This document shows, one piece after another, positions 15,607-25,696 of a DNA stretch of 64,000 bases. The stretch is from Hoeflea marina (GTDB lineage: Bacteria; Pseudomonadota; Alphaproteobacteria; Rhizobiales; Rhizobiaceae), in the NCBI RefSeq assembly GCF_003182275.1, contig NZ_QGTR01000003.1:186001-250000 (forward strand). The letters run 5' to 3'. The notes beneath the pieces are model-generated. The model was not told the origin of the DNA. It made no database searches and saw only the letters and a program-made list of their open reading frames with translations. Position 1 is the stretch's first letter; every line of letters starts with the position of its first letter. Both the position numbers and the translations under genes were made by a program.

Positions 15607-18060
15607 TCAGGCGCGCACCCGCTCGGCGGTCGGATCATACATCGGCTTGAGCGCGGCGATGGCCGCGTGGCGGGTGCCGGCGACCTCGATCTCGTAGACG
15701 GATTGCAGCATGTCCGCGGCGCTCTCGCCCAGGCAGGGCACGTAGCCGAGCCCGATGGCGCCTCCCAGGAAATGGCCGTAATTGCCCGAGGTCACCGTGC
15801 CGACGATGCGGCCATCGCGCACGAGGGCCTCGTTGTGAAAGAGCAGCGGCTCGGGATCGACGAGCCGGAACTGGACCAGCCGGCGCGCGAGCCCCGCTTC
15901 CTGCCTGCGCAGCACCGCTTCGCGGCCGATGAACTCGCCCTTGCCGGTCTTCACCGCAAAGCCCAGGCCCGCCTCGAGCACATGGTCCTCGTCGGTGATG
16001 TCGTGACCGAAATGGCGGAAGGCCTTTTCGATGCGGCAGGAATCGAGCGTGTGCAGCCCGCAGAGCTTGAGGCCGATATCGGCGCCGGCTTCCTCCAGCG
16101 CCTCGAAGACATGGGCGGTCTGGTCGGTCGAGACATAGAGCTCCCAGCCGAGTTCGCCGACATAGGTGACGCGGTGGGCGCGGGCGAGCCCCATGCCGAT
16201 CTCGATCTCGCGCGCGCAGCCGAAGGGATGGGCCGCGTTGGACAAATCGTTCGGGCTGATCCGCGAGATCAGTTCCCGCGATTTCGGTCCCATGACGCAG
16301 AGCACGCTTTCAGCCGCGGTAATGTCGGTGACGACGACGAACTCGTCGGCAAGGTGCTTGCGCAGCCACACCAGATCGCGCTGCAACGTGGCGCCAGGCA
16401 CGACCAGCAGGAAGGCGGTCTCCGACAGCCGCGTGACGGTGAGATCGGATTCGATTCCGCCGCGGCTGTTGAGCATCTGGGTGTAGACGATGCGCCCCGG
16501 CTCGACATTCATCTCATTGGCGCAGAGCCGCTGCAGGAAGGCGAGCGCGTCGCGGCCCTCGACCCGGATCTTGCCGAAGGAGGTCATGTCGAACAGGCCG
16601 GCTCCGGTCCTGACAGCCATGTGTTCGTCGCGCTGGTTCAAAAACCAGTTCTGCCGGTTCCAGCTGTATTCATACTCACGAGCCTGTCCTTCGCCGGCGA
16701 ACCAGTTGGCCCGCTCCCAGCCCGCCACCTCGCCGAAGACGGCGCCACGGGCTTTCAGATGCTCGTGGATGGGCGAGCGGCGAACGCCGCGCGCGGTCGC
16801 CATCTGGCGATAGGGAAAGTGATCGGCATAGAGCAGGCCCAGCGTCTCGGTGACGCGTTCGCGCAGATAGGCGCGGTTCCTCTGGAACGGCTGGGCGCGG
16901 CGGATGTCCACTTCCCAGAGGTCGAAGGGCGGCTCGCCGTCGTTCATCCACTGAGCCAGCGCCATGCCGGCGCCGCCCGACGAGACGATGCCGATGGAGT
17001 TGTATCCGGCGGCAACCCAGTAGCCCTTCATCTCCGGCGCCTCGCCGAGATAATAGCGGTCGTCGGGGGTGAAGCTCTCCGGCCCGTTGAAGAAGGTGTG
17101 GATGCCGACCGTCTCGAGCATCGGCATGCGGTTGACCGCCATCTCCAGGATCGGCGCGAAATGGTCGAAGTCCTCGGGCAGCTGATCGAAGCAGAAATCC
17201 TCGCGGACGCTGGTCCCCAGCGGCGGCCAGGCCTTGGCCTTGAGCTCGAATGCGCCGAGCAGGATCTTGCCGGCGTCCTCCTTGTAGTAGGCCTGCTCGT
17301 CGGGCACGCGCAGCACCGGCAATTGCGACAGACCGGGCACCGGTTCGGTGACGATGTAGAAATGCTCGCAGGCATGCAGCGGCACGGTGACGCCGGATTT
17401 CGCCGCCAGATCCCTGCCCCACAAACCGGCGGCGTTGACCACGTGTTCGGTCTCGATGGTGTACTGCTCGCCGCCCTGCTCACAAACCACGCCGGTGACG
17501 CGGCCGTTGGCCGACAGCACCTCGATCACCTTGACGCCCTCGATGATGCTGGCGCCGTGCTGGCGGGCGCCCTTGGCCAGCGCCATGGCGATGTTGGCCG
17601 GATCGCACTGGCCGTCGAGCGGCAGATGCACTGCCGCCCTGACGTCGGAAACATTGAGATGCGGATACATCTGCCCCGCCTCCTCGGGCGAGATCTCGCG
17701 CACGTCGATGTCGAAGGCGCGGGCGAGCGAGGCCTGGCGGTAGATCTCCTGCTTGCGTTCCTCGGTCAGCGCCACGGTGATGGAGCCGTTCTGCTTCATG
17801 CCCGTGCCGATGCCGGTCTCTTCTTCGAGCCGGACATAGAGGTCGCGCGAATATTTGGCCAGCCGCGTCATGTTCTGCGAGCCGCGCAACTGGCCGATCA
17901 GGCCGGCGGCGTGCCAGGTGGTGCCGCAGGTCAATTGCTTGCGCTCAAGCAGCACCACATCGGTCCAGCCGAGCCTGGCCAGGTGATAGGCGACCGAGCA
18001 GCCGGAAACACCGCCGCCAATGATGACGGCGCGGGCCTTGGAGGGGATTGGCTTGCTCAT
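15607..18060 (-). CDS. FAD-dependent dimethylglycine/sarcosine dehydrogenase-like protein (FAD + GcvT)
   Basis: An 817-residue two-domain protein: a DAO-type FAD oxidoreductase (GGGVSG at residues 15-20, about 1-400) and a GcvT tetrahydrofolate-binding aminomethyltransferase domain (about 430-800). Such enzymes oxidise N-methyl groups of dimethylglycine or sarcosine and pass the C1 unit to tetrahydrofolate. The ATG at 18060 overlaps the stop of the upstream reductase gene as ATGA; the frame stays open far upstream but is then a shadow of that gene. A paralogue of nearly the same length lies two genes upstream. Which methylated glycine each uses is unknown. Confidence 0.88.
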   Translation of the reverse strand: MSKPIPSKARAVIIGGGVSGCSVAYHLARLGWTDVVLLERKQLTCGTTWHAAGLIGQLRGSQNMTRLAKYSRDLYVRLEEETGIGTGMKQNGSITVALTEERKQEIYRQASLARAFDIDVREISPEEAGQMYPHLNVSDVRAAVHLPLDGQCDPANIAMALAKGARQHGASIIEGVKVIEVLSANGRVTGVVCEQGGEQYTIETEHVVNAAGLWGRDLAAKSGVTVPLHACEHFYIVTEPVPGLSQLPVLRVPDEQAYYKEDAGKILLGAFELKAKAWPPLGTSVREDFCFDQLPEDFDHFAPILEMAVNRMPMLETVGIHTFFNGPESFTPDDRYYLGEAPEMKGYWVAAGYNSIGIVSSGGAGMALAQWMNDGEPPFDLWEVDIRRAQPFQRNRAYLRERVTETLGLLYADHFPYRQMATARGVRRSPIHEHLKARGAVFGEVAGWERANWFAGEGQAREYEYSWNRQNWFLNQRDEHMAVRTGAGLFDMTSFGKIRVEGRDALAFLQRLCANEMNVEPGRIVYTQMLNSRGGIESDLTVTRLSETAFLLVVPGATLQRDLVWLRKHLADEFVVVTDITAAESVLCVMGPKSRELISRISPNDLSNAAHPFGCAREIEIGMGLARAHRVTYVGELGWELYVSTDQTAHVFEALEEAGADIGLKLCGLHTLDSCRIEKAFRHFGHDITDEDHVLEAGLGFAVKTGKGEFIGREAVLRRQEAGLARRLVQFRLVDPEPLLFHNEALVRDGRIVGTVTSGNYGHFLGGAIGLGYVPCLGESAADMLQSVYEIEVAGTRHAAIAALKPMYDPTAERVRA

Positions 18061-19124
18061 GCGCGGGGCTCCGCCGGGACAAGCACAAGTTTGCCCGGAT
18101 GCTGCTTGGAGAGAAAGTCGACCTGCGCCCGCGCGATGTCGCGCAGCGGATAGATCGCAGAAACCAGCGGCCTCACCAGGCCCTGATTGATCAGCCGGAC
18201 GAGGCGCTGGAAGACCTCGGGCGGCTGGAAGGTGCAGCCGAACAGGGTCAGATCGTTGAGATAGAGCATCCGGAGATCCGCCTCGACAATGGGACCGGCA
18301 ATGGCGCCGGAGACCGCGTAACGCCCGGCCGGTCGCAACGCGCCGATCAGCGTTCCCCATTTCGCGCCGCCAACCACGTCGATGACGACATCCGCACTGT
18401 GCGGTTCCGGCGTCGCGCCCCGGTCGAGGATGATGCCGGCGCCCGCCGCGCGCACCGCTTCCGCCTTGGGCGCGGCGCACTGGCCGGTGACAAGGGCGCC
18501 GCGCAACTTTGCAAGCTGCACGGCCGCAAGCCCGACGCCGCCGGACGCGCCGGTCACCAGCACCCGGTCTCCCTGCCTGACATCCGACCGGCTCAACAGG
18601 TTCTCGGCGGTTCCGAAAGCGCAGGGCAATGCAGCGATCTCGACATCGGACAGCGGCGACTCGGTGACGTCATAGAGGTGGCGGGCCGGCACGCGGCAAT
18701 ACCAGGCGAAGGCACCATCGTAGTCCGAGCCCAGCGCCACATAGGCAGTCGGGGCCGTGTCTGTCGGCTCCGGCTGGTTGGTGGGACAGATGACGCGCCG
18801 GCCGAGCGACCAACCGGTCACCCCGGAGCCGATTGCGACGATACGGCCGCAGAATTCGGCGCCCTGGATGCGCGGGAATTCGAGCGCGCCGGCGAAACCG
18901 CCCTCGTCGTGAACATCGCCTTCTTCAGTGCCGCCGGTGGCGGTTTTGGCATACCAGCCGAGCCGGGTGTTGATGTCGGTGTTGTTGACGCCCGCCGCCA
19001 GCACCTCGACCAGAACCTCGCCATCCCGCGGCAGCGGAACCGGCACGTCGTCGCGCCAATGCAGCACCTCGGGGCCGCCATGGGCCGTCAGGACAACCGC
19101 GCTCATAAGTCGTGGCAGACTCAT
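18057..19124 (-). CDS. MDR-family zinc/quinone-type oxidoreductase
   Basis: A 355-residue medium-chain dehydrogenase/reductase. The N-terminal GroES-like domain includes GVNNTDINTRLGWY, and the Rossmann motif is VLVTGASGGVGLAAVQLAK. It lacks the full set of catalytic zinc ligands seen in classic alcohol dehydrogenases, which places it near quinone oxidoreductases and alcohol dehydrogenase-like reductases. It overlaps both neighbours by ATGA, so it is coupled to two FAD/GcvT genes and probably acts in the same methylamine pathway, perhaps on an aldehyde. The specific reaction cannot be told from sequence. Confidence 0.75.
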   Translation of the reverse strand: MSLPRLMSAVVLTAHGGPEVLHWRDDVPVPLPRDGEVLVEVLAAGVNNTDINTRLGWYAKTATGGTEEGDVHDEGGFAGALEFPRIQGAEFCGRIVAIGSGVTGWSLGRRVICPTNQPEPTDTAPTAYVALGSDYDGAFAWYCRVPARHLYDVTESPLSDVEIAALPCAFGTAENLLSRSDVRQGDRVLVTGASGGVGLAAVQLAKLRGALVTGQCAAPKAEAVRAAGAGIILDRGATPEPHSADVVIDVVGGAKWGTLIGALRPAGRYAVSGAIAGPIVEADLRMLYLNDLTLFGCTFQPPEVFQRLVRLINQGLVRPLVSAIYPLRDIARAQVDFLSKQHPGKLVLVPAEPRA

Positions 19125-21568
19125 GCCCGCAGCCTTTCATTGGCCGGATCCCAGAGAGGCTGGTCGGGCTGGACGGTGGCGGCGAAGCGCTTGCCGAAGA
19201 TCTCCACTTCGACCGTCGTGCCGGGCTCGGTGAGGTCGGAGCGCAGCATGCCGAGCGCGATGGATTTTTCGATGCGGTGGCCCCAGCCGCCCGACGTGGT
19301 CTCGCCCACCACCTGGCCATCGTGCCAGATGGTCGACATATAGGGCGCGTCGTTCTCGCCGGCGTCGATCACCAGGGTGACGAAGCGCTTGGAGACGCCT
19401 GCCTGCTTTTCCGCCTGAAGCGCGGCGCGGCCGATGAAGTCCGGCTTGTCCCACTTGACGAAGCGCTCGAGCCCGCCCTGCAGCACGGTGTAGTCGGTCG
19501 ACAGGTCGCCCTTCCAGGCGCGGTAGCCCTTTTCCAACCGCAGCGAGTTGAGCGCGAACATGCCGAAGGGCCTGAGCCCGTGCGGCTGGCCGGCAGCCAT
19601 CACCGCATCGAAGATGGCGGCGGTGTCGTCGGTCTTGGTGTGGATCTCCCAGCCCAGTTCGCCGGCAAAGGACACGCGGACGATCTGGCACCAGCGGCCG
19701 GCGATCTGGACGCTCTGGTGCGTGAGCCAGCCCTTCTGCAGGTCGCCGTCGCAGACCTCGGCCAGAATGGCGCGCGATTTCGGCCCGGAGAGGATCTGGC
19801 AGGCGAAGGCTTCCGTGACGTCGGCGAGAGTGAAGGCGGCGGCCTCGGGCATGTGCTTCTGCAGCCACTCGAAATCATGCCATTGCGCGGTGGCGGCGGT
19901 GACGAGGAAGAAGAAGTCCTCGTCGAGCGCCATGATCGACATCTCGGTGACGATGCGGCCCTGCTCGTCGGCGAAATAGCCAAGCCCGATGCGGCCGGGC
20001 TTCGGCACCGCGCCGGTGGTCATGGTTGCGAGCCAGGCGCGGGCGCCTTCGCCCTGCAGCCGGTAGCGCGAGAAGCCGGGCAGGTCGAGAATGCCGGCGG
20101 CGTCGCGCACCGCCAGGCATTCCTCGCGCACCGCCCCGAACCAGGCGCCTTCCCGCGCCCAGGTGCGGGTCGCCTCTTCGCTCAAATCGTCGCCCGGACG
20201 GGCATACCAGTTGGCCCGCTCCCAGCCGTTGTAGGCGCCGAACTCAGCGCCGAGCGCCTTGATGCGGTCGTGCACCGGCGAGAGTTTCCTGTCGCGGCCG
20301 GCGGGCCAGGCATGGTGCGGGAAGTGCATGTCGTATTCGTGGCCGTAGACCTCCATGCCCTTGTCGACGCAATAGTCCCGGTCACAGAATGCGGTGAAGC
20401 GGCGCGGGTCGCAGGACCACATGTCCCATTCGGTCTGGCCCTTCGTCACCCACTCGGCGAGCACCTTTCCGGCGCCGCCGCCCTGGCAGATGCCGAAGGT
20501 GAACACGCAGGCCTCAAACGCATTGGGGACGCCGGGCATCGGGCCGATCAGCGGATTGCCATCGGGCGTGTAGGGAATGGGGCCGTTGATCACCTTGGTC
20601 AGGCCGGCGGTGCCCAAAATCGGCACCCGGGCGACGGCGTCGTTGATGTACCATTCGAGCCGGTCGAGATCGTCGGGAAAGAGCTGGAACGAAAAGTCCT
20701 CCGGCATCGGATCGTCAGGCGTGGCCCAATGGGCGCGGCAGTTGCGCTCGTAGGGCCCGAGATTGAAGCCGTTCTTTTCCTGGCGCAGATAATAGGAAGA
20801 GTCGACATCGCGCAGCAGCGGCAGCTTGCCCCTGGTCTCGGCGCTGTGGGCTGCCACCTCGGGGATCTCGTCAAACAGCATGTATTGATGGCTCATGACC
20901 ATCATCGGCATGTCGCGGCCGAACCACTTGCCCACTTCGCGCGCATAGTAGCCGGCGGCGTTGACGACATATTCGCAGCGGATCTCGCCCTTGGGCGTCG
21001 AGATCACCCATTCGCCGTTGTCGCGACGGGCGCCGGTGGCGGGGCAGAAGCGCAGGATGCGGGCCCCAAGATCGCGCGCGCCCTTGGCCAGCGCCTGGGT
21101 CAACTGCGCCGGATCGATATCGCCGTCATAGGGATCATAGAGGGCGCCGGTCAGGTCATGGGTCTCGGCGAACGGATAGCGGCTCTTGAGATCGTCGGGC
21201 GAGAGAATGTCGAGGTCGAGACCCTGGTAGCGGCCCATGCCCACAACGCGCTTGAACTCCTGCAGCCGCTCCTTGGAGTGGCCGAGCCGCACCGAACCGG
21301 TGACATGGTAGTTCATCGGGTAGTCGACGCGGGCGGCGAGATCCCGATAGAGCTGCGCCGAATAGCGCTGCATGTTCATGATCGACCAGGAGGACGAGAA
21401 GGTCGGCACGTTGCCGGCGGCGTGCCAGGTGGAGCCGGCTGTGAGCTCGTTCTTTTCGAGCAGAACGCAATCGGTCCAGCCGGCCAGCGCCAGGTGATAG
21501 AGCGCAGAGACGCCGACGACGCCGCCACCGATGATCACCACGCGCGCCTGTGTCGGAAAATCGCTCAA
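19121..21568 (-). CDS. FAD-dependent dimethylglycine/sarcosine dehydrogenase-like protein (paralogue)
   Basis: An 815-residue protein with the same FAD (GGGVVG near residue 14) plus GcvT architecture as the paralogue 1 kb downstream, but clearly diverged from it. The linker segment GWERANWYA and the C-terminal tetrahydrofolate-domain GELGWEIH and TSGGWGH are typical. It is the first gene of the operon and is divergent from a LysR regulator. The stop overlaps the start of the MDR reductase gene. Two unlike members in one operon suggest successive demethylations, for example dimethylglycine then sarcosine. Confidence 0.88.
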   Translation of the reverse strand: MSDFPTQARVVIIGGGVVGVSALYHLALAGWTDCVLLEKNELTAGSTWHAAGNVPTFSSSWSIMNMQRYSAQLYRDLAARVDYPMNYHVTGSVRLGHSKERLQEFKRVVGMGRYQGLDLDILSPDDLKSRYPFAETHDLTGALYDPYDGDIDPAQLTQALAKGARDLGARILRFCPATGARRDNGEWVISTPKGEIRCEYVVNAAGYYAREVGKWFGRDMPMMVMSHQYMLFDEIPEVAAHSAETRGKLPLLRDVDSSYYLRQEKNGFNLGPYERNCRAHWATPDDPMPEDFSFQLFPDDLDRLEWYINDAVARVPILGTAGLTKVINGPIPYTPDGNPLIGPMPGVPNAFEACVFTFGICQGGGAGKVLAEWVTKGQTEWDMWSCDPRRFTAFCDRDYCVDKGMEVYGHEYDMHFPHHAWPAGRDRKLSPVHDRIKALGAEFGAYNGWERANWYARPGDDLSEEATRTWAREGAWFGAVREECLAVRDAAGILDLPGFSRYRLQGEGARAWLATMTTGAVPKPGRIGLGYFADEQGRIVTEMSIMALDEDFFFLVTAATAQWHDFEWLQKHMPEAAAFTLADVTEAFACQILSGPKSRAILAEVCDGDLQKGWLTHQSVQIAGRWCQIVRVSFAGELGWEIHTKTDDTAAIFDAVMAAGQPHGLRPFGMFALNSLRLEKGYRAWKGDLSTDYTVLQGGLERFVKWDKPDFIGRAALQAEKQAGVSKRFVTLVIDAGENDAPYMSTIWHDGQVVGETTSGGWGHRIEKSIALGMLRSDLTEPGTTVEVEIFGKRFAATVQPDQPLWDPANERLRA

Positions 21569-21646
21569 ACCCGGTCTCCATCCTGCCTGTCTCGGTCGGC
21601 GCGAGTATCATCCCGGATCCGGCAAATCATCAATCGACGCAGAACT

Positions 21647-21667
21647 GGTTTATTAATCGCCAAAACC
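21647..21667. promoter_or_regulatory. LysR-type T-N11-A box in the divergent promoter
   Basis: GGTTT and AAACC are separated by exactly 11 bases (attaatcgcca), which fits the T-N11-A architecture of LysR recognition sites. It lies in the 130-base gap between the lysR gene and the FAD/GcvT operon, 32 bases before the regulator ATG, where autoregulation and divergent activation are usual. Confidence 0.5.
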
Positions 21668-21698
21668 GATTAGATTGAAATCAACCGGAGCCGGCGCC

Positions 21699-22580
21699 AT
21701 GCAAATCGAACTTCTCGAAACCTTCCTCGACCTGATGGAGACGGCGAGCTTCAACCGCACCGCCGAGCGGCTGGGAGTGACGCAGTCGACGGTGTCGGCG
21801 CGGGTGCAGTCGCTGGAAACGGCGCTCGGACGCAAGCTGTTCACCCGCAGCCGCGCCGGCACCCAGGCGACGGCCGCCGGCCAGCGCTTCGCCGACCACG
21901 CCAGGCTGATGCGGCATGAGTGGAACGAGGCGCGGCGCGACGTGCGCAACGCCGGCGACCATGCCCGCGCGCTCAGGATCGGGCTGCAGAACGAGCTTGC
22001 CACGACCCATCTCAGCCGCTGGGTGGCGGAGTTCCGGCAGGCGATCCCCGACGCGTCCTTCTATGTCGAACTCGACTACTCGACGCAGATGAGTTCCGAC
22101 ATCCTGATCGGCGAACTCGACATGGCGGTGCTGTTCTCGCCGCGCCACATTCCCGACATCCACTACGAGAGCATCGGCGAGATGCGCTATGTCATGGTTT
22201 CGACCGAGGCCTTTACCGTGGCGGAGCTGCGGCCCGAGCGGACGATCATGACCAATTTCTCCCCCGCCTTCGGCAAGGCGCACCGGCAGATGCTGCCGGA
22301 GCTTGCCTCGGCCCCGGTGACGGCCGGGCACACCGTCTCGGTGTGCGAACTGCTCACCCATCTCGGCGGCTCCGCCTTCGTGCACGACCATGCAGCCCGG
22401 GACCTGATTGATCGCGGCATCTGCCGTGCGGTGAACGGCGTCGAGCCGATCCTGCAGCCGGCCTATTTCGCCGTCCATGTCCGCAACCGGCATTCGCACG
22501 TGCACCGCAAGCTGCTGTCGATCGTGCGGCGGGATTTCGCTCCGCCCCCGGCGCCAGCACAGGCTCAGTCAAGCGCGTAG
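21699..22580 (+). CDS. LysR-family transcriptional regulator
   Basis: A 293-residue regulator. The winged helix-turn-helix is at the N terminus (LLETFLDLMETASFNRTAERLGVTQSTVSARVQ region, residues 4-36), followed by a LysR substrate-binding domain. The ATG at 21699 is used because MQIELLETFLDLM is the family start and GGAG precedes it. It is divergent from the demethylation operon and very likely controls it. Its 3' end overlaps the 3' end of the convergent ScfR-type regulator gene by 16 bases. The inducer is unknown; a methylated glycine or betaine is a reasonable guess. Confidence 0.85.
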   Translation: MQIELLETFLDLMETASFNRTAERLGVTQSTVSARVQSLETALGRKLFTRSRAGTQATAAGQRFADHARLMRHEWNEARRDVRNAGDHARALRIGLQNELATTHLSRWVAEFRQAIPDASFYVELDYSTQMSSDILIGELDMAVLFSPRHIPDIHYESIGEMRYVMVSTEAFTVAELRPERTIMTNFSPAFGKAHRQMLPELASAPVTAGHTVSVCELLTHLGGSAFVHDHAARDLIDRGICRAVNGVEPILQPAYFAVHVRNRHSHVHRKLLSIVRRDFAPPPAPAQAQSSA

Positions 22581-23983
22581 GGGATGGTCCTGCGGTTGTT
22601 GGGATCGATCCTCAGCCGGCGCTTCAAGGGCGGCACGGCGCGCTGGTGGCAGGCCGGACGCTCGCAGATGCGGCAGGAGATGCCGATCGGCTCGAAGGCC
22701 TCGGCCCGGCCCATGTCGAGGTCATCGGCATAGACGATGTCGGGGGCGTGGGCTATCTCGCAGCCGAGCGCCAGCGAATAGTGCTGCACCGGATCGTGCC
22801 AGCCGCCGCCGGGCTTGGTCACCGCCATGGCAAGGCAGAGATAGCGGATGCCGTCCGGCGTCTCGGCCTGCTGGCGGATGATGCGGTTGGGGGTCTCGAA
22901 GGCGCGGTGGGCGTTCCACAACGGGCAGGCCGAGCCGAAACGGGCGAACTGCAGCTTGGTGGCCGAATGCCGCTTGGTGATGTTGCCGGCCTGGTCGACG
23001 CGGGCAAAGAAGAACGGCACCCCCTTCTGTCCGGGTCGCTGCAAGGTCGAGAGCCGATGCGCCACCTGCTCGATAGACGTGCCGAAGCGATCGGCCATGA
23101 GCGCCAGGTCGTGGCGGAGCTCGCGGGCGCCTGCGGCAAAGGCGCCATAGGGCAGGATGGCGGCGCCGGCGAAGTAATTGGCAAGCCCGATGCGGCAGAT
23201 GGCGGCAGCGTCGGCGGAGCGGAAGCCGGCGGCGGCCATGATCCGGGCCATCGTTTCCTCGTGCTCGATCAGGGCCACCTGGTGGGCAATCTGGAAGGCC
23301 TGGGTCGAGGGGGACGAGCGCGGGTTGAGCCAGAGCACGCGGCTCACCGGATCGAAGCGGCGCAGCCCGCCCTCGCCGGTGGTGTCCGGGCCGATGGCGA
23401 CGCGGACCCGGTGCCTGCGCTCGATGTGGTCGGCGAGTCCGCGCACCGAGCTGCCGCGCCCCTTGGCGAGTTGCACACTCAGCGCCTCGCCGGCGAGGTC
23501 GAGATCGTGAATGTAGTTGTCGACATAGTGGAAGAAGTCGCGCACCTCCTCGTAGGGCGTCGGCTCGTTGAGCGCGCCGGTGCGCTCTATGGTCTCGTCG
23601 AGTTCGGCCAATTGCTCGCCGGCCCGCCGCATCGACTGGTGCATGGCGAGGAAGGCGCGGGCAAAGGATGGCGCGTTCTGGGTCACCAGCTTGATGTCGG
23701 CGGCCGATGGCTGCGCCGCGCCCACCAGCGGATCGGCCAGCGCCTCGGTGACATCGGCGAGCAGGCGGTCGGAATCCTGGTCCGAGAGGCTGGCGATGTC
23801 GATGGCGAAGGTCTCGGCCAGCGCCATCAGCACGGAGGCTGTGACATGGCGCTGGTTGTTCTCGATCTGGTTGAGATAGCTCGTCGAAATGCCGAGCTTG
23901 CCCGCGAACCCTGCCTGGGTCAGGGCCTCGGCGGTGCGGATGGCGCGGATCTTGCCGCCGATGAAGAGTTTGCGTGAGCGCAT
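22565..23983 (-). CDS. Short-chain fatty acyl-CoA regulator, ScfR (PccR/RamB) type
   Basis: A 472-residue XRE-family regulator. The helix-turn-helix is at residues 14-68, a large central ligand/IrrE-like domain follows, and the C-terminal cysteine segment CRICERPACHQRA is typical of ScfR proteins. PccR of Rhodobacter sphaeroides, a member, controls propionyl-CoA carboxylase. Here the gene is divergent from pccB, which strongly supports the same role. The ATG at 23983 matches the family N terminus MRSRKLFIGGKIRAIR. TTTGCAA-like repeats lie immediately upstream. Confidence 0.9.
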   Translation of the reverse strand: MRSRKLFIGGKIRAIRTAEALTQAGFAGKLGISTSYLNQIENNQRHVTASVLMALAETFAIDIASLSDQDSDRLLADVTEALADPLVGAAQPSAADIKLVTQNAPSFARAFLAMHQSMRRAGEQLAELDETIERTGALNEPTPYEEVRDFFHYVDNYIHDLDLAGEALSVQLAKGRGSSVRGLADHIERRHRVRVAIGPDTTGEGGLRRFDPVSRVLWLNPRSSPSTQAFQIAHQVALIEHEETMARIMAAAGFRSADAAAICRIGLANYFAGAAILPYGAFAAGARELRHDLALMADRFGTSIEQVAHRLSTLQRPGQKGVPFFFARVDQAGNITKRHSATKLQFARFGSACPLWNAHRAFETPNRIIRQQAETPDGIRYLCLAMAVTKPGGGWHDPVQHYSLALGCEIAHAPDIVYADDLDMGRAEAFEPIGISCRICERPACHQRAVPPLKRRLRIDPNNRRTIPYALD

Positions 23984-23991
23984 CGTGTCAA

Positions 23992-24032
23992 CTTCGCAAG
24001 TTTGCAATTTCAACGATGCAACATTTGCTAAA
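23992..24032. promoter_or_regulatory. TTTGCAA-type repeats, candidate ScfR/PccR operator
   Basis: The stretch carries TTCGCAAG directly followed by TTTGCAAT, and a little further GATGCAAC and TTTGCTAA. These four variants of one theme lie in the gap between the scfR-type gene and pccB, starting 9 bases upstream of the regulator ATG. PccR is reported to recognise paired TTTGCAAA elements, so this is probably the shared operator, and it would also provide autoregulation. Confidence 0.55.
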
Positions 24033-24154
24033 TCAACATGTCCACTTTTTCAACCCTGTTGCGAAGCGGCTCGACGCGCTAGGGTGATCGGATTGGCCAG
24101 AGCCGAGCCCGCGTGACCCCGGGCCGGTGCGGCGCGGCGGAAGCGGGGACAGGC

Positions 24155-25687
24155 ATGCGGACCATCATCGAACAGCTGGAAGACCGTCGCGCCGAGGCGC
24201 GGCTTGGCGGCGGGCAGAAGCGCATTGACGCCCAGCATGCGAAGGGCAAGCTGACGGCGCGCGAGCGGCTGGAAGTGCTGCTCGACGAAGGCTCGTTCGA
24301 AGAATACGACATGTACAAGACCCACCGCTGCACCGATTTCGGCATGCAGGAGACGGTGTTCCCCGGCGACGGGGTGATCACCGGCTGGGGCACGATCAAC
24401 GGCCGTCCGGTCTATGTGTTCAGCCAGGATTTCACCGTCTTCGGCGGCTCGCTGTCGGAGACCCATGCCGAGAAGATCTGCAAGGTGATGGATCTCGCCG
24501 TGCAGAACGGCGCGCCGCTGATCGGGCTCAATGATTCCGGCGGCGCCCGCATCCAGGAGGGCGTGGCCTCGCTCGGCGGCTACGCCGAGGTGTTCTGGCG
24601 CAATGTCCAGGCCTCTGGCGTCATCCCGCAGATCTCGGTGATCATGGGACCCTGCGCCGGCGGCGCGGTCTATTCGCCAGCGATGACCGACTTCATCTAC
24701 ATGGTCAGGGACACGAGCTACATGTTCGTGACCGGCCCGGACGTGGTCAAGACGGTGACCAACGAGATCGTCACCGCCGAGGAACTGGGCGGGGCATCGA
24801 CACACACCAAGAAGTCGTCGGTCGCCGACGGCGCCTACGACAACGACATCGAGGCGCTGATCGAGGTGCGCCGCATGGTCGATTTCCTACCGCTGTCGAG
24901 CCGCGACAAGCCGCCGGTGATCCCCACCGCCGACGCGCCCGACCGGCTGGAAATGTCGCTCGACACCATCATTCCCGACAATGCCAACAAGCCCTACGAC
25001 ATGCACGAGGTGATCGCCAAGGTCGCCGACGAGGGCGATTTCTTCGAGATCCAGAAGGATCACGCCAGGAACATTCTCTGCGGCTTCATCCGGCTCAACG
25101 GCGCCACGGTCGGCGTCGTCGCCAACCAGCCGATGGTGCTGGCTGGCTGCCTCGACATCGATTCGGCCAAGAAAGCTGCGCGCTTCGTCCGCTTCTGCGA
25201 TGCCTTCAACATTCCGATCCTGACGCTGGTCGACGTGCCGGGCTTCCTGCCGGGCACCAGCCAGGAATATGGCGGCATCATCAAGCACGGCGCCAAGCTC
25301 CTGTTCGCCTATGCCGAGGCCACCGTGCCGAAGGTCACCGTGATCACCCGCAAGGCCTATGGCGGGGCGTACGATGTGATGGCGTCGAAACACATCCGCG
25401 CCGACGTCAACTATGCCTGGCCGACGGCGCAGATCGCCGTGATGGGCGCAAAGGGCGCCACCGAGATCCTCTACCGCTCGGAACTCGGCGATCCCGAGAA
25501 GATCGCCGCGCGGACGAAGGAATACGAGGATCGCTTCGCCAATCCGTTCGTGGCCGCCCAGCGCGGCTTCATCGACGAGGTGATCCAGCCGCACTCCACC
25601 CGCCGCCGCGTCGTCCGCGCCTTCGAGATGCTGAAGACCAAGCAGGTCGCCCAGCCGCTGCGCAAGCACGACAACATTCCGTTGTGA
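24155..25687 (+). CDS. pccB: Propionyl-CoA carboxylase beta subunit
   Basis: A 510-residue carboxyltransferase subunit that moves the carboxyl group from biotin to propionyl-CoA, giving (S)-methylmalonyl-CoA. The length and motifs ([25 protein letters not shown], and [14 protein letters not shown] in the C-terminal half) are standard for PccB. The ATG at 24155 gives the family start [12 protein letters not shown]; upstream in-frame codons have no similarity. It is divergent from the ScfR-type regulator. Three small genes separate it from pccA, which is unusual spacing for two subunits of one complex. Confidence 0.95.
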   Translation: MRTIIEQLEDRRAEARLGGGQKRIDAQHAKGKLTARERLEVLLDEGSFEEYDMYKTHRCTDFGMQETVFPGDGVITGWGTINGRPVYVFSQDFTVFGGSLSETHAEKICKVMDLAVQNGAPLIGLNDSGGARIQEGVASLGGYAEVFWRNVQASGVIPQISVIMGPCAGGAVYSPAMTDFIYMVRDTSYMFVTGPDVVKTVTNEIVTAEELGGASTHTKKSSVADGAYDNDIEALIEVRRMVDFLPLSSRDKPPVIPTADAPDRLEMSLDTIIPDNANKPYDMHEVIAKVADEGDFFEIQKDHARNILCGFIRLNGATVGVVANQPMVLAGCLDIDSAKKAARFVRFCDAFNIPILTLVDVPGFLPGTSQEYGGIIKHGAKLLFAYAEATVPKVTVITRKAYGGAYDVMASKHIRADVNYAWPTAQIAVMGAKGATEILYRSELGDPEKIAARTKEYEDRFANPFVAAQRGFIDEVIQPHSTRRRVVRAFEMLKTKQVAQPLRKHDNIPL

Positions 25688-25696
25688 GGACAGCAA

